Part shown: in pieces, positions 51,701 through 64,000 of the stretch
Layout: each line of letters begins with the position of its first letter
How positions within the stretch are numbered: position 1 is the first letter of the stretch
Source: Ficedula albicollis
Lineage: Eukaryota; Chordata; Aves; Passeriformes; Muscicapidae
DNA: 64,000 nucleotides
Direction of reading: 5' to 3'
Assembly (NCBI RefSeq): GCF_000247815.1
Contig: NC_021681.1
Coordinates: forward strand, 11,038,567 to 11,102,566
Made by a program: the position numbers and the translations under genes
Notes under the pieces: model-generated
What the model was told of the DNA's origin: nothing
Database searches by the model: none
The model's input: the letters and a program-made list of their open reading frames with translations, nothing else

Positions 51701-54700
51701 TGCAGTAATACTGTGCAAGAGAAAATAAGATAAAATGATAAAATGAATGGCAGAAGCATTTGAATAATCTAATTTTGAAATCAAGTTTTTATGGTCTTTT
51801 CCAATCAACAAAACCCAACCAAAAGCACAGGTTGCTTTTTAAAAAAATAATATGATGGAGAAGTAATATAACATGGGATAAAATAGTCCGGGGAAAGGAA
51901 TTTAGTAGATATAAAGTCTCTAAGACTAACTGAGAATGTGCCATTTTCTCTGCAGAAGACACAATGGCTCCTTCACTGCACAGTGGAATGAGATATTGGA
52001 CTGTAGTAACAAATCCAGGGCTAAAAACAAAGGCTGGGAATTTAGGCCATTTGCCTGGGACAGAGGAAAATGTTTGAATCTAGATCTTCTGAAATCTCAG
52101 TGTTATTTTCTAGATTCTGTAGTCACCTTCCTTCTCCAATGAATGTTTAACTATTTAAAGCAGAATAATTTAAGCGAAAAATTGACCTTCATATAGTCTG
52201 TAATCTAAGAAATTGTATTTGAGTTACTAGTTTTAGTCAAAGCAAAAAGCTGAATCTGAAGAAGTTTGAAATCCTAAAAATGTACTGGAGAAGGAGAAAG
52301 TTTCTCAAATTTGCCTTTGTACAGGGTTTCACAATTCACACCGTCTGTCTCAGCTTCCCCCAGAGGTTTCTTATTATACAGTATGAGTCTGACGTGTGAG
52401 ACTTGTCTTTACTTCTATAGCTTCTGAATGAGATTAAAGGGAGAGTGAGACCCACATCCTTAAAAACTGGCTCACCACATGACAAATTTCAAATATTATT
52501 TTCTCATACAATGTAAAGAGTTCTATGCTTCTTGCAGTTCAGATTCATTTTGACAATAGATACTTCCTAAATAGTTTATTTTTTTCTAATTTTCACTTAA
52601 ATATTTTAGTTGTTCTATTTGTTCAAAAAATTGCAATGACTTTTTACCTGAAGCCTTGTTTGGTTGCTGCTGTTTAGATTTGGGTTTTCTCAGCCTTTCC
52701 TCTTCTCTCTTTTTTAATGAAGAAAATGGCAATGGAATAAGCAGTGTGGTAGTGAATTCCTTTACCACTTGCACCTCCAAATAACATCGAGAATGGAATG
52801 TGTCCATGGTAACCAGGATGCACTCATAACACTTTCCATTCTTCATCTTTTAATCTATGCAAATAGTATAGTATTATAAAATCTATGCAATATTTTTATT
52901 TGGAATAACCACATGCTAACAAATTACCAAGGTAACTGCAATTTGTCCTGGGTATCTGTACATAAAGAAGTTTTTTAATGGAGTGGTGCTATTGACAGTT
53001 TGTTCCACTGTAAATCAAAGAAAAATTTTTTTTAAAATCCCAGTGGTGTTCAATAAAATTACTTGAATATTTTACTTTTCCAATGCCTCTGCATATTGGC
53101 CTGATCTTTCCATTTTGGCACAGTTCTATGGCAGTGTGCTTCCTGGTATAACAATTAAGAGGAAGCAATGTTATGGAAGTATGTATTTCTGTAGGTTTTT
53201 TCAAATTCCTTTTAAAATGCCTTGGAATTTATACAACAATAATTTGGAATTGTACAACAATACTGCAAGAAAGTACATTTTTATACCCATATTAAAATAC
53301 CAACTGTAATGGAAGAGGGTATTTCATTTGCAGAGTATTGACTTATATGCCATTTTAAAGTTTGTTATATTCTGTAAAGATAAAAACCATTTTCAAGAGT
53401 CTGAACACACATATTGCCACTCTAATGTTTGGAATAAATATGTTCTTGGGCACTTACGTATATTTAAGCTCATATTATAGATAAATTCACTTATACACAC
53501 AAAGTAATAAACAAAAAGTATATAGAATACTTACTGTGAAAAGTTTTTCTTGCTTACAGCAGTGCAGACTTTGAGTATCTGCTATCTGTATACACTTTGT
53601 TTTTTTGTACTGTAAATCCCAGGCTGAAAAGTGCTGATTAATGTGTTTTATAACAGATCCCAATGCACTGTAATCTGTGGTGCAACATAGCTCTGCTTTT
53701 TTAAAGAATCAGATTTCTAAAATTGTGTATAGTTACTTTTCTGTGTAGACTTACAGATTTAATCTGTAGAACATTGTTAGGTATGCAAGTTCAAAAGTTT
53801 AAAAGCAACAGTTATTAATGGGTTTTGGTAAATGGTATTGGGGGCAGGTAACTATTTTCTTTTTCAGTTACACTTGGCATTTTCATGCTGAGAAATGGGT
53901 TTGTTTGGTTGGGGATTTTTTTAAAGAAATGTCACTTCCAACAGTAATATGAAAAGACCAGGAGAAAGCCTATTAACCATGTTTCTTTTCTCCTTTAACA
54001 ATGGGGGTTTTCTCATGTATACTGTATTCTTGTGAACCATGTTGAACGGTATGCAAGCTGAGGAACATGTTAGAGATGTCTTTTCTTTCTCTGCTTGTGT
54101 ATCAGTTTTGTTTTGACCTTGCTCTCACCTCATGTTTTCCATAAATAAGAATGGAAGTAGCCTTGTGTGCTGCATCTCTCTACACTGCTAGAGATAAAAA
54201 GAGCTTCAGGAAGTACAGTACAGCATTCACTGTCCTATTATTCCTGTGCTGAGCTGCAAACATTCAAGTTCTAAAGCCTTCCCAGGTAGTAACATCATCA
54301 TCTATGAAACAGAATGACAAGGGCTTTATAATCCCTTTTGCATTGAATCCTCATTACCACTCATGTATGAAATGGTGTTATTTTAATAACATAGTAGTCT
54401 ATATTGTGTGTGTACATCACAGAAATTTTAATTCCACTGTATCAAATGTTTCAGTGGTATCATTTATTTTTCATATATTAAATTCTGGTATGCAATTTGG
54501 ATGAATATGGGCTTTTTTGCCTTTGAAGATGCAACTGTTTCACAGCAAACGACTAGAGCTTGTGTATTGTAAAATAAAATTAACATATGTAACTGAGTAG
54601 GACTTTTTCCTTTTATTCACACAATAAGGTTGTTTTACAGAGTACTGCGGATGTCTCTGAGTGTTAATCAGAGGTATTTTATATGTATGCAATCAGACAT

Positions 54701-55079
54701 GTGATTTAGCCATTATGATTATCCCATATAATGATATATTAGCTACAATAACATCAAAATGATAAATTTTACCTGTCTGTATTTGACACCCAGATAAAGA
54801 TGTTAAGCATTTATTCAAACTTACTTACTGTTGCTGTATATGAGATATCAACAGGATAAAAGAAGAACTTGAAAAATACGGAAATGATTGGTGTAGGTTC
54901 TGCCTTATCGGATCATCTGGAATCTGAGCTTTAATTTGAAAATTTGTGATTAAACTGAATGCAACTCACTGGAAGTTATAAATACTTAATGCTTAACTTT
55001 AAAACCTACATTTTAGCACTGAAATACTGGATAGATCTAAAGTTAAATTTTATGTTGAGAGATGTAAACCACTGTTGTC

Positions 55080-55208
55080 ATCCAGAGGTATCTGGATGTG
55101 ACACTTGGAGAACGATTTAGGGATGATTATGGTGGTGCTGGGTTGATGGTTGGATTGGATGATCTTGAAGGTCTTATCCAGCCTTGGTGATTCTGTGATT
55201 CCATGATT
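55080..55208 (+). mobile_element. CR1 LINE 3'-end fragment
   Basis: The block with GGTGGTGCTGGGTTGATGG, GATGATCTTGAAGGTCTT and CCAGCCTTGGTGATTC, ending in GTGATTCCATGATT, is a typical CR1 3' terminus including the short terminal repeat. Only the 3' end is present, as usual for 5'-truncated CR1 copies in birds. Confidence 0.88.
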
Positions 55209-56602
55209 ATTTACACCAAGGCAGACGAGATCTGCTTTCCCAAGAAGTATGTGAATCTTGGGAAAGAGGTATGGTGGTAGGGGGAGGGTACAACTATTTA
55301 TCTCTTTTCAAGAATAAGCTTGAGTGTATCATCATTCGGAGTCTCAGATAAGGCCAACACATTCTCTATGCTTTGTTTATTACAATATTAACACTTCCTA
55401 CAGCACAATTGGGAGATTTCTAGCCCTGCTAGGTTCGTGTGGCCTGCACTTCTATGTTTAGGTTTGTGTTTGTTACATTTGTGTTTCTGATTCCCTGCTA
55501 TAACTTTTGCAACTGATCGATTATAAGTGAACTTGATAGAAATAGTACCACTGCCTTAGGATGCTGGGGAGGGCTGCAAGTGAGCCCTGTTAGCGTTCCA
55601 TGGATGGAAAGGCTGCACATTCTGAGCTTAAGGGACTGGATATATGCACAAACCATGAAAAAAGTTCCAATCAGCACTCATAGTCCATGACAAAACCAAT
55701 CTTTAATTCCAGTTATTACTGCTTGTTTTGACTAGAAGGGGAACGAATATGTCCTGAACCAACAGAAAATGGACTGCCTGTTGAACTTGGCTCAGTCTCA
55801 GAGACTCTTTAAATATGTTGGGGTTTTGCAGATGTTCCTAATTGCTCCATTAGCTGAAGCAAAAAGTTGTACCACATTTTAATTCATGGCAAAATTGTTC
55901 ATAATTTTTTATAAATTTGAGCTTTCAAAGAAGTAGTCTTCTGTACTTTTTTGTTGGCTTCTTATATTTATTTACCATATAAAAATAGATTTGAGATGTG
56001 AATATATGCTGCTGAGAAGAATTCTAGCTCTTTGGCTTTTACTCATTGTTTGTATTGTAAAGTTTTCCTGCAGCATTTGATATTAATATGATGTCACAAT
56101 GAAACATCTGTTTTACGTTACGTGGGTGCAATGATTTAGATAATTAAATTATTGTATGCAAGCAGTCTTCTGCTGTTTTTCTGTGTTTTAGTAGGTTACA
56201 AATAATTCAGTAGGTTATAAATAAGATCTGCCTGCTTTTTCTTGAAAAGTCTTATTGGTGGTTCTGAGGTTTCTTACCCTATAGGAAGTGTTGAAAGCCA
56301 CATTTGCCAGTCTTTTCTAAAATACAGTAATTTCTTCCTCCTCCTAAAAGTATCTCTAAAATTGGAGGGTTTCCCTCTATTTTTCATTAAAATTGTAATA
56401 TAAAATAAAGGTGCTTTCTTTTTAGAAAAATGCTAATGTAAATAGAAGTATTACAAGTATAAGTTACTGTGTTTGTGAGTTGTATTATCATGCTGATATT
56501 ATTTCTGTCCATAGTTCTTGCTGTTCCACACAATCAGATGTTTTTTACACCTCCTCACCTCCTGTTAAGAGCTTTGCTGCTCCTAAGTATTCACACACTA
56601 TT

Positions 56603-57225
<623 letters not shown>

Positions 57226-60200
57226 TCTGGAGTAATATTCTAGTTATCTGTACTGATTTATTTGCCAACTGAGGGTTCAAATAAATACTTCTCACCAGAT
57301 CTATGGTTCACTTCTAAATATCTGGTACATACCTGCCACGAAAATGTTTTTCTGTTAAGTGTTGGTATTTCCTGCCATTATCTCCTGGTTTTCATTCCTA
57401 TGATTTTATGTCTTCTCACGTGATTGCGATTTTTAGAGAATTTTTCTAGTAAGGTGTCTGAACTATTAACATTACCATTTTACTAAATTTATAAGAACTA
57501 GCAGACAGCTGTAAACATCCACGTTTGTTTTGAAATGTTTTCTGTTCTTTTGGGGCAGTGAAATAATGTATCATAATGTTTCTTTTCATAATTTCATGAA
57601 GCCAAGAGGATAGAGCAGGGTTTTATATTTGGTTTTGCAATGATGGAAAATTAATTGATGATAGTGTTGAGCAAGAGAAGAGAGGTCTACTTATTTTTCT
57701 GGACGAGTGAACAATTAGTACAAATCATCAAATATTCTCCAGCACTATCAGAATGAAAATTTTATAGAAAACTTTAAATTCAATAGGTTGCCACAGTTAG
57801 TTCATTGTTAGCTTCACATACATTAATTAAAACAAAAATACTAAATATATTTTAGAATAGCCAAACCAGATCACATTATTTACCAGATCTATTTTTCTAG
57901 AAATAAATCATATCTAATAAAGAAAAACTCAAATATTTATGTGGTAGCCTGCTTGATCATTCAACATTAAATAGATGTACAGTGAAAATATTATTTATCT
58001 TCATCATTCCCAGGATGAGAAGATTTGGAGCATTCTTTCGGATCAGCTGAAATTAGATCAGCCTGACCATTTTTAGTTGACTGTGTAGATCATTTTGTAC
58101 TTGCATAAGGAATTTGAGGGATTACATACTATATAGAACTGAGATGCTTGGAATGCAGAAAGGCAAAGGAGAACTGACAGCAAACTGATTCTGCAGTGTG
58201 ATACAGCATGGAAAAGAGAGCTGCAGAATATTGGGCCATCTACCCAAAGTCATGAAGGAAGATAAGGTGATAGTCTCCTCCCATATAATTACCTCAGAAA
58301 TATTTGGAGAGAAAAAAGAAGGAAAAACAATCTTAACAGTAAAATCGTGTTATTTTCAAAGCTCTTTCAAAGGTATTCACATAAGCTTGATTTTTGTAAT
58401 TACGCTTAGAAAATACTTTAGAAGGAAGTGCTGCATCAAAATAGGCCTATAATCAGTATAGTTTCAACTTCCGTAAAAAGTAAGGAAAAAAAATCCTGTA
58501 CAAATCTGGATGGCTGCATTCATTTCATTAGGAAAGAATATGCAGCTTTAAAATGTACCACTGATTGTTCATTAAAAGTGTGGAAAATTGAAATCAGGAT
58601 TCCCTTTTATAGGGAATTTATTCCCTGTTATATCAGTAATTTTATTACAGAAATTTCATAAAATAGGTAAGTGATCTGAAGACTCAAAAAATGCCACATC
58701 CCTGTAGAAAGGAACTGCTTTCAATTTCATATTGGTTTAACTGTACCTATGTAAGATAAGAAGCAGAACTACAGGGCCTGATGATGTCAGAACCATCATT
58801 TCCCCCAAATCATAAGCCTGAAGTACTTTTCTCACTTGTTTTACTAACCTCCCTCTGAGTAAATAGCACAGTCTTTACATAAAAATCTATTTGTATGTGG
58901 AAAAGTTGATCCAGAAATGAACCTGAACATTAATGTTAAATAATATTTTCTCTAGAAAAACAAGTTGACTTTTTGTTGGATTGGTTTTGGTTTGTTGGTT
59001 TTTGTTTGTTTTTTTTTAAGAAGTACCTGCATAATTTGAGATTATTGGAAAGAAATTTCAGGTTTTTACGAATCTGTTGTCCCTTGGATTTGTTTTCATT
59101 TTTTCCCAGTTCAGATTGCTGTAATATTTGGTGCCAGAGTTCTGGAACGTCCTCAATATGTGCTGAGGTAACTATGACTTCCTGGAATGGCTTCCTGTCC
59201 CATTGCTCCTGTACATCATTTCCTTTCTGGAGCTTGAAGATATTGCCAGACTTTCTCAAATTTCACACAGAACTGAAACAGTAAAAATTTAAAACCCCAC
59301 AATTCGAATTGAAATTGTTAGCTTTGCTAAGCAGCCTGTTGGCTTTGATTCATCTCATTGGTTTAACATAATCATCAGTCTGTCTGCTTTACATAAGACA
59401 ACAAATAAATAATGTTTGTCCTTTTTTTAAGACAATAAATGAATCAAACTGAATGGCTGCAGTAAAAACCAGATCTTAGAAAGGCTGTGTTTATCCTGTA
59501 AGCTTTTGTTTTACAGTAAACATAGTGATGCAGGTAATTCCATTGCAACCCATGGCTGGGTGTTGTACACTACTTCCAGGATTAATATTGGAAACGGGAA
59601 ACCTTTTCTTTGTGTTATGATTTGTATTATTTAGTGTCTAGAAACTTCACCCACAAGCTGGGATCCTCTTTCACTGGACTCATCACCAAACAAAAATTCC
59701 TTATATTTTATGTCTTTGGCAAAAGACATGAGCACAAGGAAACAGATTTATTTCAATATTTTGTGTGAACTTTGCAGCAAGGAACTGTTAGAAACACAAG
59801 AGGAGAAAGAGGTGAGTTCTGCTTACTTGCTGGGAAGCTCTTCCCAGCTCTCAGGAAATTATGGGAGATGGTATGTACATGTTAAATCGAAACTTAAATA
59901 GTGAAAAACAGAAGTTGCCATTACTGGACAACTGGAGCTAAGGGTAACCTCTCCGTGCCAAATGAGGGGTAAGGGATTGGAAGGGTAGTCTGGAGGCTGC
60001 AGGAGAATGAGGAGCAATCTGTTGGTGCAAAAGAGATAAGATATATTGGAAAGGCCTTTGGGAGGACAACTGTTCCAGCTTCCTGGTCTGTGCAGGGTCA
60101 GGAAATTGGGATGGAAAACTAAAACATTCAGAGTGATCATGTAGGAAGCTTATTTTTGTGGGTCTGAATATCTCAAAATTGTATTTTCTATCCCTGTCAG

Positions 60201-61694
60201 AGCCTGAAAAAAAGGCTGCTGCAGTAATTCAAGTTGGAGAGAAAAAGATTTTAGCTTATGGAAAATAGGAAGAGAAATATTTTAAAGAGAAAAATTTTTA
60301 TTCTTATTTTATTCTTATCCCCAAGGGTGCTGTGTAGGCCTAGAATGAAGCCTATCAGTTTCTGGTGGAGTGATTACTGAGAATATAAGCAACAGTGAGA
60401 CCTTATAAGGAAGTTTAGAACAGATTTAGTTCTCTTGATTCTGCCATGACCACTGGATATGCTGTGAAAGACTTCAGAGAGGCAGATCAAACTTGCAGTA
60501 TGGACAGTGGGACACGTCTGGTGCAGAGTACATCCCAATCAGAATGAGATTGCTCACAGGGTTTGTATTACTTTGAGGCTATGTGGGACAAAATTTCAAG
60601 GAAAGTTCTGTGTCAGACTGGCAATTCCAGAGGACATGGATGTGCTGCTGTTCCTGTTGTGTGGCTGCCAAGGCATTACAGATGCTTTAGTGAGAGTGAG
60701 CTCAAGTGAGCACAAAAAGGAGACAGGGCAAAGAAAGCACAGGAGGAAATGGCAAGACAGGAATATAGAGCGTGTCATTAATTTAGAGATGAAGGCCAGA
60801 TGGGAGTAGATAAGCTTGCTGAAGTTCTGGGCTTTATTTCAGTTTGAAGATAAATCAGTCGATATTGTGACTGGGGAACCACTGAATGGAGAATAAGGGA
60901 GTAAAAATAACTAAAGGAGATGAAGAGGATGGATTGAAGAGAGACCAGGAAATTATTTGTTAGTATATTTGGAATTCATCTGTCATTTGAAGAGTGTGAG
61001 TGGAGTAGGATGAGGTGTTGTGGAGGGCAGTAAACTTTTCATTAGGTTAACACAAAGTCTTGGATATTTTGGAATTAAAGAAATCTGTCACAACAAGTAA
61101 ATATTGCTCACTTTCTCTCATTTCAGCAGTATATTTAGGGAATTAAAAAATTGCCCAAATAATATGAGTTTTTATTTCCAGACTAATTTATGCATAAGCT
61201 GGAATGCTGCTTTCTGTGGAATTATAGAGAAGCTTATTCAGATGTCCAAACAGAGGAAATAGAACAGTCTCTCTGCCACTCAGGAGTGAAAAGTGGAGTG
61301 TGGAAGCTCTGTGTGTCCATCCTGTACTGAGCATCATTGTAGGCTGAACTCAGCAGGTATCTGTATTGTTACCCCATGGCATTTCTGTGACTGAGGTTCT
61401 GAGCATAAATCCTGCTCTCTAGGAGATCCAGATGCTTTCAATGTGCGTTCCAGGGGATTTTAGATTGTTCATCAGGTGCTATTCTTATTCTGTAAAAGAA
61501 GCTCCACGTCATAAGAAACAGTGAACAGAAATCCTAACGTGGACAGCACCGTGTGAGCACTGCGTGTGTTTTCCCGGCGCTTTCCCAGCGAGCTGCTCTC
61601 GAGTGCGGTGTCCCGGCCGCAGTCCCGGCGGGATCCGTGTCGGACGTTCTGCACGAGCCCGTGCTCCGGTTCCGGGCGCTGCGGGGCGGTTCGG

Positions 61695-61708
61695 CCGCCA
61701 GAGGGAGC
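61695..61708 (+). promoter_or_regulatory. CTCF-like core motif
   Basis: CCGCCAGAGGGAGC matches the CTCF core (CCRCNAGRNGGC type) except for one position near the end. It lies in unique GC-rich sequence just before the minisatellite. Motif match alone does not show binding. Confidence 0.35.
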
Positions 61709-61740
61709 CCCGGGGCAGGGCTGTGTCACCGCGCCTCGGG

Positions 61741-62460
<720 letters not shown>

Positions 62461-63374
62461 GAGCCAGGGAACGACCACGATAATCTGCTTTGCTTTTCTT
62501 CCTGTATATTTCTCCTTTATAGAGCACTGTGTTTGGAAATAAAAGTACGCAATCGTAAAAAAACCAGTCTCTGTTGTTTTTACCCTATGGTGCCCTTTTT
62601 TCATGGGCAAAATAGATTGGCAAGAGGCAGAGAGTAAGCAGAAATGTAAAGAGACCTTTGAGAAGGTTCATACATTTTCATTTCAGCACTTTTACAATTT
62701 TTTTCCCCAATAATCGCTGGTTTTGCTCTTCTAGAATGTGCTAAGATGTTGTGTATGCCTGCAAAAGAACAACCAGGACCACACATACTGAGACAGCTTT
62801 GCTGTAGGCAGTGAGTGAAGCAGTTCAAAGTATCCAGCTACAACTGCAGTGTGTAACACAAGTTACACCAGGACTTTTGCTTTTCTATTTCTGTTACTGC
62901 TTGCATTGAGTACAGCTGCACTTAGGCTCCTGCAACTGCATCTGTAGAAAAGTGGAACATTTGGGGGAATAATCAATGTTTCTGTGTTTTTGTATAATTT
63001 ACAAGTAGATAATATATGACAGAGAGCATCTTCCTAATTTTTTTTTTTGTGATGTTCTGTAATCTAGCAAATTACGTCTTTTTTTCTTCTGTATATTATT
63101 TCCACCTGATTCTGTTTATGGAGTCATTCTGAAAGAGGGAAGCACCTCCTGAGAAACAGGCTTAATTCTTACAGTACATCTGAAAGTTTTCTAAAATTGC
63201 ATTTCTGTTCAACCTGCAAGACCTCTTTTACTTACCTTGAAAACAGATTGATTTGTATTTCTGATGTGATTTCTACATCCTGGCAGGCTTTTTGGCATCA
63301 GCTTACACAGCTTGGTTGATTTCAGAGCAGCTGTATAAATTACACACCAGGAAAGTACGTGGCATTACAGCTGC

Positions 63375-63693
<319 letters not shown>

Positions 63694-64000
63694 GTGGCAG
63701 AAAGGCCTTGGATATTATACCAAAAATAGCTTCTCAGATTTTTCACAGAAGAACATGCAATATCTTGCTCTGGCAACCCTGGACAAAACTTCTGCTGATC
63801 TCCTGTGAGTTTTAATTATCACTGCATCTTTCAAAATGCGTGGGCAGCTTGCACTGCAAGTGACCTTCATACAAGGCCTCTGTGCTGTATAAACACATTT
63901 TGTGGAGTAGAATAATCTGCAGTGAGTAAGCCAAATGATGATTTCAAGCCTCTACTTTCTCTGACAAGTAGCTGTGTGACAGTAATGCACTCTGGGAAGC

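Noticed and set aside
52586..52846. Minus-strand 86-codon frame with a Lys/Arg/Gln-rich middle
   Set aside because: It looked protein-like, but the basic part is the reverse complement of a T/C-rich intronic tract. No acceptor or homologue is recognisable, and frames of this size are common by chance here.

Overview
The window is vertebrate nuclear DNA, almost certainly from a bird. It is AT-rich and intron-like. It carries 3' ends of CR1 LINEs with the avian terminal octamer pattern and a solo LTR of an ERVL-like family that I recognise from bird genomes. The only exons I can identify encode the N-terminus of TRIP12, a HECT-type E3 ubiquitin ligase. Nothing prokaryotic is present: no operons, CRISPR arrays or phage genes. 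I found no new coding system, and most of the unexplained structure looks like assembly damage.

Layout. Bases 1-789 hold TRIP12 coding exon 3 on the minus strand, cut by the junction of a 1,050-bp direct repeat. A 9.5-kb intron follows. Exon 2, with the TRIP12 start codon at 10345 and an overlapping upstream ORF, lies at 10248-10394. About 27 kb of intron 1 follows, with a CR1 fragment, the solo LTR, several short tandem duplications and a contaminating Illumina adapter at 35100. A CpG island (about 37000-40330) is the probable TRIP12 promoter; 2,064 bases of it are one poly-C block. It has RFX- and YY1-type motifs on its right edge. In human, TRIP12 shares a head-to-head promoter with FBXO36, so a plus-strand gene is expected to start here. 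I find no FBXO36 coding exon; its first exon may lie under the poly-C.

From 40.3 to 64 kb the sequence is intronic or intergenic in character. It holds one isolated exon-like segment (42352-42400), two more CR1 pieces, a long CATATA microsatellite and a second, smaller CpG island (about 61540-62460) built partly of an 80-bp G-rich minisatellite.

Sequence quality. Seven poly-C runs, all C on the plus strand, total 3,398 bases (5.3% of the window). One abuts an Illumina adapter and one abuts a run of N. Ten places carry adjacent near-identical direct repeats (units 46-1,050 bp). These should be treated as probable assembly artefacts until checked against reads.
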